From assembly GCA_030151765.1 (NCBI GenBank), contig JASLCW010000379.1, forward strand, positions 1 through 15,897: DNA of 15,897 nt, given 5' to 3'. Below the pieces are notes generated by a model, which saw only the letters and a list, made by a program, of their open reading frames with translations, was not told where the DNA came from and ran no database searches. This document shows positions 5,911 to 13,718 of the stretch, piece by piece. The first letter of the stretch is position 1. The number at the start of each line of letters is the position of its first letter. The DNA is from Marmoricola sp. (lineage in GTDB: Bacteria; Actinomycetota; Actinomycetes; Propionibacteriales; Nocardioidaceae). Made by a program: the position numbers and the translations under genes.

Positions 5911-8081
5911 TCAATCCCGGTCGTAGGCGGCGAAGAAGGCATCACGGAAACGATCCATGCGCCAGACGGGCGCATCGGGTTGCGGGAGCAGGCCTGCCTG
6001 CCAGTGCCAGCCCGCGATCGCCTTCGTGACGCGCGGGTCATGGGCGATGACGGTGATCGGTACGTCGTGATCCGAGCCGCTCCCGCTGATCTCGCTGTGC
6101 GGCTGGTGGTCGCCGAGCGCGATCACCACGAGATTCGGGTCGCGATAGTGGGTGAGGAAGGAGACCAGGCTCTGCCAGGTGTAGATGATGGAACGGCCAT
6201 AGAGCTGCTTGACGGTCTCGGGATCGCGGAAGGCCTCGGTCGGAGTCATGCCCTCCGCCGGCATCCCCGCGTACGACGTACCGTCGCCGACCTTGCTCCA
6301 CGGGATGAACCGCGGTAGCGGGGTCCACGGGGTGTGGCTCGAGACCAGGTCGATCTCCGCCATGACGGGTCGGCGCGGACGAGGCGTGAGTTCGAGGCGG
6401 CGGAAGGCGGCCAGGGAGTACTGGTCGGGCATCGTCGCATAGCTGAACCTCGGTCCGCGGTAGGCGACGTTGGCGGCGTCGTACTGCTTGTCGAAGCGGT
6501 AGAAATCTCGCCCCTCAGGCCACGGGCCGGCGTTGGAGGGGACGTCCAGGACCGTGCGCCAGCAGGCATCGTGGAAGGCGCTCGCCAGCGTCCGGCGGCA
6601 GCGAGCCGTGCGGTGCCGCGGTCGAGTTCCGCGTCGACGGCTGCCGAGAAGTCCGAACCCTGGACCGCGACACGTCCGTAGCTCTCGATGAAGACGAGGA
6701 GAACATCCTTGCCACGCAGGGCCTTCAGTGTGGGCGGGGTCGCGTCGTACGGGTCGTGCGCGAGCGTCTGTCGGAAGGCGGCGCGGTCGGCGATGTCGCC
6801 GCGCAGGCGAGTGACCTCGCTGACCGCCTGCGCCGTCGTCGATGAGGAGGCCACCGGGGCGCCGGTGCCGAGGTCGAGGCCGGTCGTCGCGGCGAGCCCC
6901 CATGCGAGGGCGATCCCCGCGGCCGAGGCGAGCGTACGACGCGGCTCGCGGTGCGCTGCTCCGCCCAAGCGGATCAGGCAGAGCGGCAGCACCGCCACGG
7001 TGACGACGATCAGTGCCACCGCTGCGCTGACGATCATCAGCGTCTCCCGATGGCCCACCGAATCGCTGAGCAGACCGATGCCCGGACCGAAGAAGTACCA
7101 ATCGCTGAGCGGATCGAAGGGCCGGTCGAAGGCGTCGGTGAAGCCGAGGTCGAAGACCTTGAGCACCAGGACCGCACTCAGTACGACGCCCGCAAGTCCC
7201 GCGACCGGTCGGCGGAGGCGTCGTGGCAGTGCGACCAGCACCGCCAGTCCGGCCGCGGCCTCGATCGGTATCCGGAGCAGACCGGAGGCGGACGGTCCGG
7301 TGCTCCTGTCGGGCATCACCAGCGCCGCCCAGACCAGGATCGCGGCGGCAGCGGTCAGTGCGCCCACCGGGCGGCGCTCGGCCTCCGTGCGATGGCGTGC
7401 CAGCCAGCGCACCTGCCAGGCAAAGGATTCCACGAGCAGCAGCAGGGCGGTCGCGAGCAGCAGGAGCGTCGGTCCGATCGGCAGCACCCGGCTGCACGCG
7501 ACCGTCAGGAGGATGCCCTGGAGGGCGGCCACGACCTTGGCCCACTGTCGTGAGGGTGTGGGCCTGCGCAGCCAGGGTGCCGCGCGCTCGGCGAGCCAGA
7601 GCAGATAGCGGGCCAGGCCGATCAGCAGCACCCAGGCGCCGCCCCAGCCGAGTTCGCCGAAGACGGCCAGGCTGAGCAGCAGGATCAGCAGCGCGTCGCT
7701 CTCCATGTCGAAGCGTGCTCCGAGCGCGGTGACCGACTTGGTCGCGCGAGCCACCCGGCCGTCGACGAGGTCGAGCAGCAGCGCGACGCCGGAGAGGAGC
7801 ACGATCGTCCAGCGGCTCGTGTGGTCCGAGCCGGCGAGCGGGACGAGGGCCGCTACGCCGACGGTGAGGCTGACCCGGGTCAGGGTGATCGCATTGGCGG
7901 GGCCGAAGGAGACGGTGCCGGATCGGGCCAGCCCGGCGGCGAGGCCACCCGCGACGGCGAGCGCGGCCAGGGCGGCGAACACGATTCCGCGGGTGCTCGC
8001 GCCGACGGTCAGGGCCAGCGCGAGCAGCAGTCCGGTCTGGACGGCCAGGCCTGTCATGGGCCAGCGTTGAACCGTTCGCAT
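5911..8081 (-). pseudogene. CDP-alcohol phosphotransferase / sulfatase-LtaS-like fusion, disrupted by internal deletion
   Basis: The N-terminal frame starts at ATG 8081 (GGAGG 5 bases upstream) and carries the full CDP-alcohol phosphotransferase signature D-x2-DG-x2-AR-x8-G-x3-D-x3-D (D104, D107, G108, A111-R112, G121, D125, D129) within multiple helices. More helices follow, then an alkaline-phosphatase-like domain beginning VLLVFIESYGR. At 6589-6593 family sequence stops after RLAAAG and resumes in another frame with LASAF...WRTVLDVPSN, continuing to HTPWTPLP, a metal-type GDHQPHSE and the stop at 5911. About 45-50 residues usual for the family, including the probable nucleophile segment, seem to be missing. 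In frame, the first part would read out-of-frame sequence to 6246. The intact enzyme would probably move a phospho-alcohol group in the membrane and modify an extracytoplasmic lipid. An assembly error is possible. Confidence 0.8.
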
Positions 8082-8190
8082 GTCACCTCCGTGTTCAGGG
8101 ATAGGCCCTCCGGGGACTCCCAGTCCAGTTACGGACACAGGCGTCGTCCGGTTCAAATGCGAGGTGAGTCAGGGAGAGGAGGCAGGTCGC
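8082..8190. promoter_or_regulatory. Divergent intergenic region of the pterin/lipid cluster
   Basis: The 109-base gap separates the minus-strand phosphotransferase gene from the plus-strand five-gene run. It holds the Shine-Dalgarno of each side (CACCTCC at 8084-8090 read on the minus strand; GGAGG at 8178-8182 on plus). It must contain both promoters, but I see no convincing -10/-35 pair and no strong palindrome. Confidence 0.4.
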
Positions 8191-9174
8191 GTGGTGTTGC
8201 GGGCGCGTGCCTATTGGCTGCGAGAGCCTGGCGTGGGGGAGATCCGCGAGGCCGTCGTACCGGATCCTCGTGACGACGAGGTCCTCGTCCGCACGCTGCA
8301 TTCGGCGATCAGCAGGGGCACCGAGATGCTCGTCCACCACGGCCGGGTGCCGTCCGGCCAGTGGAGCGCGATGCGGGCTCCCTTCCAGGAGGGGGACTTC
8401 CCGGGGCCGGTGAAGTACGGCTACCTCAATGTCGGCGTGGTCGAGGCCGGGCCCGAGGAGATGCTCGGGCGGACGGTCTTCTGCCTGCACCCGCATCAGA
8501 GCGCGTACGTCGTGCCGGCGAGCGCGGTGCACCCTGTGCCGGCGGAGGTACCGGCTCGTCGTGCGGTGCTGGCCGGGACGGTCGAGACGGCGGTCAATGC
8601 GTTGTGGGACGCGGCGCCTCTCGTCGGCGATCGCATCGCGGTCGTTGGTGGCGGGATGGTCGGTTGCGCGGTGGCAGTCCTGGCCGCGCGGATCCCCGGT
8701 GCCACGGTGACCCTGGTCGACATCGATGCCTCGCGAGTGGCGATCGCAGACATGTTGGGGGTGTCCTTCGCGACGCCCGAGTCCGCGCCGGGCGAGCTGG
8801 ATCTCGTCGTACACACGAGCGCGAGCACGGCCGGCTTGCGGACGGCAATGGGCCTGCTCGCCACGGACGGAATGCTTCTCGAACTGAGCTGGTACGGCGA
8901 CAGCCGTGTCGAGATCGATCTCGGCGGCGCCTTCCACGCGCGACGGATCAACCTGCGCGCCAGCCAGGTCGGGACGGTGTCGCCGGTGCGGGCACAGAGA
9001 CGCAGCCATGCCGACCGGCTCCTGCTGGCCCTGGACCTGTTGCGCGACCCGGTCTTCGACGCGCTGCTCACCGGACGCTCGGCCTTCGACGACCTGCCCG
9101 CCACGATGGCCGCCATGGCCGGTGGGCAGTTGTCCGCAGAACTCGCACACACCATCGACTACGAGGAGCGCTGA
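8191..9174 (+). CDS. MDR-superfamily (zinc-type alcohol) dehydrogenase-like protein
   Basis: The 327-residue protein has the medium-chain dehydrogenase layout: a GroES-like N-terminal domain (about 1-125, with SAISRGTE at 38-45 and FCLHPHQSAYVVP near 97-109) and a Rossmann domain with VVGGGMVGC (151-159) followed by the acidic strand end LVDID. SAISRGTE, in place of a catalytic-zinc cysteine region, resembles BchC-like members, so zinc catalysis is doubtful while NAD(P) binding is likely. GTG 8191 is chosen for the GGAGG 8 bases upstream; GTG 8194 is also possible. The stop overlaps the next ATG (ATGA), so it opens a five-gene coupled run. It may oxidise or reduce a sugar or side-chain alcohol of the pathway product. 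Confidence 0.85.
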   Translation: MVLRARAYWLREPGVGEIREAVVPDPRDDEVLVRTLHSAISRGTEMLVHHGRVPSGQWSAMRAPFQEGDFPGPVKYGYLNVGVVEAGPEEMLGRTVFCLHPHQSAYVVPASAVHPVPAEVPARRAVLAGTVETAVNALWDAAPLVGDRIAVVGGGMVGCAVAVLAARIPGATVTLVDIDASRVAIADMLGVSFATPESAPGELDLVVHTSASTAGLRTAMGLLATDGMLLELSWYGDSRVEIDLGGAFHARRINLRASQVGTVSPVRAQRRSHADRLLLALDLLRDPVFDALLTGRSAFDDLPATMAAMAGGQLSAELAHTIDYEER

Positions 9175-9578
9175 TGTTCACCGTCACCGTTCGCGACCAC
9201 ATCATGATCGCCCACAGCCTGCGCGGCGAGGTCTTCGGTCCGGCACAGCGACTGCACGGTGCGACCTACGTCGTGGACGCGAGCTTCTCGGCGCAACACC
9301 TCGACGATGACGGCATCGTCGTGGACCTCGGCCGCGCCGGTGAGGTCCTGCATGAGGTCCTGACCGCCTGGAACTACAGCAATCTCGACGATGTCCCCGA
9401 GCTCGCCGGGGTGAACACGACGACGGAGACGATCGCGCGGATCATCGCCGACCGGCTCGCCGAGCGCCTGCAGGCAGGAGCTCTCGGGCCGGCGGATCAG
9501 GTGCACACGCTGGCGATCACGCTGCACGAGTCGCCCTTCGCGTGGGCGAGCTACACCCGGGCAGTGAGGACGACATGA
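9174..9578 (+). CDS. 6-pyruvoyl-tetrahydropterin synthase/QueD homologue with altered active site
   Basis: The 134-residue protein matches the PTPS/QueD family in length and order: a first Zn ligand H14 (IAHSL), a GP-x2-RLHG segment at 22-29, VVDLGRAGEVL, NYSNLDDVPEL, TTTETIARIIADRL and the terminal acidic TLHESPFAW. Two key positions are changed. The catalytic Cys four residues before the HGH motif is A24, and HGH is H28-G29-A30, so the third zinc ligand is lost. Normal PTPS or carboxypterin synthase chemistry is therefore unlikely; it may bind a related pterin or pyrimidine and do different chemistry. It overlaps both neighbours by ATGA junctions. From memory, Streptomyces coelicolor has a structurally studied PTPS homologue in a similar cluster; this should be verified. 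Confidence 0.88.
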   Translation: MFTVTVRDHIMIAHSLRGEVFGPAQRLHGATYVVDASFSAQHLDDDGIVVDLGRAGEVLHEVLTAWNYSNLDDVPELAGVNTTTETIARIIADRLAERLQAGALGPADQVHTLAITLHESPFAWASYTRAVRTT

Positions 9579-10561
9579 CGCGCGCGGTCGACCTGGTCTG
9601 GCCCCATGACATCGACGATCCGTCGCGGCCGAGCGGGGGCAATCGCTATGACCGTGAGCTCGCTTCGGGTCTCCGGGCCCTCGGCTGGACGGTGCGCGAA
9701 CACGTCGCGGGTGACGACGCGCGGCTCGCGCAGTCACTCGACGACATGCCGGACGATGCGCTGGTCGTCCTCGACGGTCTGATCGGCTCGGCGGCCGCGT
9801 CAGCGCTGGAGTCACCGGCAAGTCGGCTCCGGTTGGTGTTGTTGGTGCACCTGCCGGCCGGGAGTCCGTCCGAGCGACAGGTCGCCGACCTGGTCGACCA
9901 CGTCGTGGTGACGAGCGAGTGGAGCGCCCGCTGGTGGCGCAGCCGTTATGGGCAGATGCCGGTCAGTGTCGCGCTGCCGGGCACCGGAGCCGCACCGCCG
10001 ACCGCGCCCGCCGCCGATGGACACCGACTGCTGTGCGTCGGCGCGGTGACGGCCGTCAAGGGCCAGGATCTGCTGGTGGAGGCACTCGGGCTGATCGGCG
10101 ATCTGTCGTGGACCTGCCGACTCGTCGGCTCGGAGGAGATCGACTCCTCCTTCGCCGCCGAGGTACGACGCCGGGCCGGGAAGCTCGGGATCGCGGACCG
10201 GATCACCTGGACAGGCCCGATGTCGCAGGGGATCTACGAGGACGCCGATCTGCTGGTCTCGGCTTCCCGGTTCGAGACCTACGGGATGGCGATCACCGAG
10301 GCCGTCGCCCATGGGCTCCCCGTGATCGTCACCGAGGTCGGCGGCGTACGGGAGGCGCTCGGCGGAACCGGCGTACTCGTGCGAGCCGAGGACCCCGAGG
10401 AACTCGCCGCGGCACTCCGGGTCTGGCTCACCGACGGAGATGCGCGGACGCGCCTGCGCGCTGGGGTAGGGGAGCGGCGACACCACCTGCCGACGTGGGA
10501 ACAGACCGTCGCGGCCGTCGACACGGCCCTGAGTCGCCTCGACGAGCGGGTTCGAACGTGA
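9575..10561 (+). CDS. GT4-family glycosyltransferase
   Basis: The 328-residue protein has a GT-B fold. The N-terminal domain holds an acceptor-side glycine-rich loop (SRPSGGNRYDREL, 17-29). The C-terminal donor domain starts near 150 (LLCVGAVTAVKGQDLLVEAL, with K162) and contains the E-x7-E nucleotide-sugar motif E234...E242 (ETYGMAITE) followed by AHGLPVIVTEVGG. This is typical of retaining GT4 enzymes using NDP- or GDP-sugars. No membrane helix is present. Its ATG overlaps the PTPS stop, and its stop overlaps the GTG of the next membrane protein. In context it would glycosylate the small molecule made by its neighbours or a lipid carrier; the sugar and acceptor are unknown. Confidence 0.9.
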   Translation: MTRAVDLVWPHDIDDPSRPSGGNRYDRELASGLRALGWTVREHVAGDDARLAQSLDDMPDDALVVLDGLIGSAAASALESPASRLRLVLLVHLPAGSPSERQVADLVDHVVVTSEWSARWWRSRYGQMPVSVALPGTGAAPPTAPAADGHRLLCVGAVTAVKGQDLLVEALGLIGDLSWTCRLVGSEEIDSSFAAEVRRRAGKLGIADRITWTGPMSQGIYEDADLLVSASRFETYGMAITEAVAHGLPVIVTEVGGVREALGGTGVLVRAEDPEELAAALRVWLTDGDARTRLRAGVGERRHHLPTWEQTVAAVDTALSRLDERVRT

Positions 10562-11451
10562 CCCGCGCCGTCGTGAGGAGCCTGCTCCCGGTGCTGGTGC
10601 TGGCCGCGCTGGTGGCGAGAGTGGGCGTGGATCCCTTCGTGCGTGGTCTGGCCGCGGTCTCGCCCCGTGAGGTCGTCGCGGCGCTGTGCGTGACCGCACT
10701 GGCGACGGTCTGCGCGGCCGGGCGCTGGCGCCTGGTGGCGGCCGGCCTGGGCGATCGGATCCCGTGGGGGCGAGCGATCGCCTGGTACTACCGGTCGCAG
10801 TTCCTCAATTCGGTGCTGCCTCTCGGGGTCGCCGGCGACGTGCACCGGGGGCTGGCTCAGGGTACGGCTGCGGCACCGCGGCTGCGTGGTCTTCGCGGGG
10901 TCGCCTGGGAGCGCTTCAGCGGACAGGCAGTGAGCCTGGCCGTGGCGATGGTCGTCGTGCTCCTCTTCGGGCCGGCCCCGCTCCGCCGGGTCGCGCTCGT
11001 CGGGCTGGCCGGGCTGCTCGCCACCGTGCTGGTCGCCGGCGTCGTACTGGCTGTCGGGCCTCGGCGGCTGCGCGAGGCGATCGCCCGCGACCTGCACGCG
11101 ATGTTCTCGACCCGAGCGGACGCAGGCCTTGTCGTCCTCACGTCGGTGCTGGCCACCGGCGCCCACATCGCGGTCTTCGTGATCGCCGCGCACACGGTCG
11201 TCTCGTGGGGCGCGGCCGCGGGGCTGGTGCCGGTGGCACTGGTTGTTCTCGTCGGGGCATCGATCCCGCTCAGCCTGGCCGGCTGGGGTCCGCGGGAGGG
11301 TGTCGCCGCCTGGGCCTTCTCGATCGTCGGGCTCGGCGCCGGCACGGGCGTGCAGGTGGCGGCGACGTACGGCGTCCTGGCGCTGGTCGCCACGCTGCCC
11401 GGCCTGGTCGTCGTGCTGCGAGCGCCGCGGAGGGAGGCAGTCGATGGCTGA
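10558..11451 (+). CDS. LPG-synthase-TM / flippase-like integral membrane protein
   Basis: The 297-residue protein has about seven to eight hydrophobic helices and the pattern of the lysylphosphatidylglycerol_synthase_TM (MprF flippase-domain) family: an early GRWRLVAAGLG segment, YYRSQFLNSVLPLGVAGDVHRG (about 79-100), WERFSGQAVSL, and a C-terminal SLAGWGPREGVAAWAF segment (near 238-253). It lacks the aminoacyl-transferase domain, so it is more likely a lipid translocator or polyprenyl-linked intermediate handler than a lysyl transferase. The GTG start overlaps the glycosyltransferase stop (GTGA), and the stop overlaps the next gene by eight bases. It supplies the membrane step of the cluster; its cargo is unknown. 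Confidence 0.87.
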   Translation: MTRAVVRSLLPVLVLAALVARVGVDPFVRGLAAVSPREVVAALCVTALATVCAAGRWRLVAAGLGDRIPWGRAIAWYYRSQFLNSVLPLGVAGDVHRGLAQGTAAAPRLRGLRGVAWERFSGQAVSLAVAMVVVLLFGPAPLRRVALVGLAGLLATVLVAGVVLAVGPRRLREAIARDLHAMFSTRADAGLVVLTSVLATGAHIAVFVIAAHTVVSWGAAAGLVPVALVVLVGASIPLSLAGWGPREGVAAWAFSIVGLGAGTGVQVAATYGVLALVATLPGLVVVLRAPRREAVDG

Positions 11452-12160
11452 GCGCAAGCTGCCCTACACGGTCCTCTCGTGCGCGATCACCCTCGACGGC
11501 TATCTGGACGATGCCGGTGAGGAGCGGCTGATGCTCTCGGGTCCAGCCGACCTCGACCGGGTCGACGGCGTGCGTGCGGGGAGTGACGCGATCATGGTCG
11601 GCGCGGCCACGGTCCGCAACGACGACCCGCGCCTGTTGGTGCGTTCGGAGGCGCGCATCGCCCGGCGACGCAAGGCGGGCCTGGCCTGGTCACCGATGAA
11701 GGTGACCGTCACCGAGCACCTCAAGCTGGACCGGGAGAGTGCCTTCTTCGTGGCAGGTGACGTGCCCAAGCTGGTCTACTGCCCGAGCGATCGCGTTGCC
11801 GATGCGCGCACTGTCTTCGGCGACCTGGCCACCGTCGTCGACGGCGGCGAGCCGATCGTGATGAGCCGCGTGGCCGCCGACCTGCACGAGCGTGGTGTCC
11901 GCCGGCTCCTGGTGGAAGGTGGAGGCACCCTGCACCACCAGTTCCTGACGGAGGGGATCGTCGACGAACTGCACCTGGCCGTGGCGCCCTTCTTCGTCGG
12001 GGATTCACGCGCACGCCGATGGACCGACGACGGCCTCTATCAGTGGTGCTCGACCGAGCGGGCCAGGCTGCTCGAGACGCGGACCCTCGATGACGTCGTA
12101 CTGCTGCGTTATGCGCTTTCCGGCCGGGCCGCTACTCTTCTCGGCAGCGAAGGGGAGTAG
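11444..12160 (+). CDS. RibD C-terminal-type (diamino-ribosylamino-pyrimidinone) reductase homologue
   Basis: The 238-residue single-domain protein has SCAITLDGYLDD (12-23), the NADPH-binding VGAATVRNDDPRL (52-64) and VEGGGTLHHQFL (157-168) motifs, and FFVGDSRARRW near 183-193. These match stand-alone pyrimidine reductases that reduce the ribose of 2,5-diamino-6-ribosylamino-pyrimidinone phosphate to ribityl in archaeal-type riboflavin synthesis. The deaminase domain of bacterial RibD is absent. Shine-Dalgarno AGGGAGG (11431-11437) precedes ATG 11444. It ends the five-gene run. In this setting it probably acts on a GTP-derived pyrimidine for a product other than riboflavin. Its last codons (S-E-G-E-stop) form the 5' strand of the following riboswitch. 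Confidence 0.88.
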   Translation: MAERKLPYTVLSCAITLDGYLDDAGEERLMLSGPADLDRVDGVRAGSDAIMVGAATVRNDDPRLLVRSEARIARRRKAGLAWSPMKVTVTEHLKLDRESAFFVAGDVPKLVYCPSDRVADARTVFGDLATVVDGGEPIVMSRVAADLHERGVRRLLVEGGGTLHHQFLTEGIVDELHLAVAPFFVGDSRARRWTDDGLYQWCSTERARLLETRTLDDVVLLRYALSGRAATLLGSEGE

Positions 12161-12245
12161 CCCTGTAACACCGGTCGTCGACACACTGGAGCTCCGGCTC
12201 CCGGTGGCCGGGCTCACGTGAGTGGGTGGGCGAGACCTTCGACCC
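12148..12245 (+). promoter_or_regulatory. yybP-ykoY (Mn2+) riboswitch aptamer
   Basis: Both conserved loop strands are present: AAGGGGAGTAG at 12150-12160 and GCGAGACCTTCGACC ending at 12244. P1 forms from CGAAGG (12148-12153) with CCTTCG (12236-12241). A P2-like pair CACCGG (12169-12174)/CCGGTG (12201-12206) encloses the hairpin GGAGC-TCCG-GCTCC (12188-12201); base 12201 is shared between them, so one pair must give way. The family senses Mn2+ and turns on exporters such as MntP, TerC and P-type ATPases. The aptamer starts inside the reductase gene and uses its TAG stop as part of the conserved loop. It precedes a cation exchanger. Confidence 0.87.
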
Positions 12246-12337
12246 AAATGTCGATGCTGTGCGTCGGCGGGTCGAAGCGACCGCTCCCCGCGGTTGGTCT
12301 CGAACCGCTGATGCGGGAGAGAAGGACCGGAACCGTG
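12237..12337 (+). promoter_or_regulatory. Riboswitch expression platform of the exchanger gene
   Basis: CTTCGACCC (12237-12245), the 3' strand of aptamer P1, can instead pair perfectly with GGGTCGAAG (12269-12277). Downstream, GCGGTT (12290-12295) can pair with ACCGC upstream (12280-12284), with AACCGC (12303-12308), or in part with the start region: CGGTT/AACCG at 12291-12295 with 12331-12335, and GGTC/GACC at 12296-12299 with 12325-12328. The last would hide the Shine-Dalgarno and start. No T-tract is present, so translational control is more likely than termination. The pairings are seen by eye; their order is inference. Confidence 0.6.
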
Positions 12338-13330
12338 ATCCACTTCGTCATGCTGATCGCCTGCGCGATCGCGATCTATCTGTCGTGCGAGTGGTTCGTC
12401 AATGCCGTCGAATGGCTGGGCGAACGTCTCAATGTCGGCAAGATGGCGGTCGGCACCGTCCTCGCCGCCTTCGGTACGGCGCTGCCCGAGTCGGTGGTGA
12501 CCCTCGTCGCCGTCACGACCGGCGGGACCGACGAGGCGAAGGACATCGGTGTCGGTGCCGCGATGGGCGGCCCGCTCGCGCTGGCCACGGTGGCGTACGG
12601 CGTCACCGGTGTGATGCTGCTGCTCAAGAAGCGCAAGGCCACAGCCGTCGGTACGCCGGCCGACATGAAGCGGCTCGCCAAGGACCAGATGTGGTTCCTG
12701 CCGGTCTTCGTCGTGAAAGTCTCGCTCGGCCTGGTGGCCTTCGCCTTCAAGCCCGCACTCGGCCTGCTCTTCTTCGCGACCTATGCGGTCTACTTCTGGC
12801 GCGAGATCCGCAGCGATGACGACGGTGGTGACGAGCACGAGGAGCTCGAGCCGCTGAAACTCCAGCCCGGCAAGGCGAATCCCGCCACGTGGGCCGTCGT
12901 ACTGCAGACCGTGGCGACGCTCGCGGTGATCTTCGTGGCGTCGCAGTTCTTCGTGAGGCAACTGGACGCGATCGGTCCGATGATCGGTCTCTCCGCCGCC
13001 GTGACCGCGCTGCTGCTCTCGCCGATCGCCACCGAGCTCCCCGAGATCATGAATGCGGTGATCTGGGTGCGTCAGGGCAAGACCCGGCTGGCGCTGGCCA
13101 ACATCTCCGGCGCGATGATGATCCAGGCGACGGTGCCGTCCGGACTCGGTCTGCTCTTCACCCGCTGGGAATTCGACGGCGCGCTGCTCTGGTCCGGCCT
13201 GATCACGATGGTCGCGATCGTCTATCTCCTGCTGACGATGCGGGGGCATCGACTGACCCCGGGACGCCTCGCCGTGGCCGCAGGCTTCTATGTGGTCTTC
13301 GCGGTCGGCCTGGTGCCGATCCTGGCCTGA
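12335..13330 (+). CDS. Ca2+/cation antiporter of the Na+/Ca2+ exchanger family
   Basis: The 331-residue membrane protein has two inverted repeats of the CaCA superfamily (PF01699-type). Alpha-1 is GTVLAAFGTALPESVVTL (40-57, E52) and alpha-2 is LLLSPIATELPEIMNAV (227-243, E234/E237). A charged cytosolic loop rich in D/E/H (about 160-180) separates the halves. GTG 12335 is preferred because AGAAGGA (12320-12326) lies 8 bases upstream; ATG 12311 has no ribosome site. The upstream yybP-ykoY riboswitch implies induction by Mn2+, so manganese export, perhaps with Ca2+, is the likely task. Exact ion and coupling (H+ or Na+) cannot be read from sequence. Confidence 0.9.
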   Translation: MIHFVMLIACAIAIYLSCEWFVNAVEWLGERLNVGKMAVGTVLAAFGTALPESVVTLVAVTTGGTDEAKDIGVGAAMGGPLALATVAYGVTGVMLLLKKRKATAVGTPADMKRLAKDQMWFLPVFVVKVSLGLVAFAFKPALGLLFFATYAVYFWREIRSDDDGGDEHEELEPLKLQPGKANPATWAVVLQTVATLAVIFVASQFFVRQLDAIGPMIGLSAAVTALLLSPIATELPEIMNAVIWVRQGKTRLALANISGAMMIQATVPSGLGLLFTRWEFDGALLWSGLITMVAIVYLLLTMRGHRLTPGRLAVAAGFYVVFAVGLVPILA

Positions 13331-13333
13331 CCT

Positions 13334-13696
13334 TCAGCGGGCGCGCCCATGCGTGTGCTCGTCGGTGTCCTCCAGCCCGCGATCGAAGTGATCGGCGTGA
13401 TGGAGGGCCTCGTCGAGCAACGCGCGGACGTGGTCATCGGCGGCCGCGTAATACATGAAGGTGCCCTCACGGCGTGGTTTGACCAGGCCGGCCAGACGGA
13501 GCTTGGCCAGATGCTGGCTGACGGCTGGGGGATTGGCGCCGATCAGCTCGGCCAGGCAGTTGACCGACGATTCGCCCTGCAGGAGGGCCCAGAGGATCTT
13601 GATGCGATTGGGGTCGGCGAGTAGCCGGAAGGCCTCGGCGGCGAGGGCGACCTGTTCGTCCTCGGGCATCTCGAAATCGGGGAGTTCGGTGTGCAC
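13334..13696 (-). CDS. SmtB/CzrA-type zinc-sensing ArsR-family repressor
   Basis: The 120-residue winged helix has LADPNRIKILWALL (26-39) and recognition helix PPAVSQHLAKLRLAGL (56-71). The C-terminal dimer helix carries D87-x-H89-x10-H100-x2-H103, exactly the alpha-5 Zn(II) site spacing of CzrA/SmtB. A His-rich tail (DEHTHGR) may add a site. It should repress itself and the divergent CDF exporter and release DNA on zinc binding. GTG 13696 is chosen: no Shine-Dalgarno precedes it, but TAGTCT (13709 to 13704) ends 7 bases before, fitting a leaderless mRNA. ATG 13669 is the alternative. It converges with the exchanger gene, three bases apart. Confidence 0.92.
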   Translation of the reverse strand: MHTELPDFEMPEDEQVALAAEAFRLLADPNRIKILWALLQGESSVNCLAELIGANPPAVSQHLAKLRLAGLVKPRREGTFMYYAAADDHVRALLDEALHHADHFDRGLEDTDEHTHGRAR

Positions 13697-13718
13697 GCGA
13701 TCCAGACTACCTGCGGAG

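Noticed and set aside
5906..5920. CCGGTTCAATCCCGG looks like a tRNA T-arm, hinting at a tRNA fragment or attachment site.
   Set aside because: No acceptor, D or anticodon arms are found around it, and it overlaps the end of the sulfatase-like coding sequence (stop at 5911). Likely chance.
12311..12334. ATG 12311 as start of the cation exchanger.
   Set aside because: It has no Shine-Dalgarno, while GTG 12335 has AGAAGGA 8 bases upstream and begins directly at the first hydrophobic helix.
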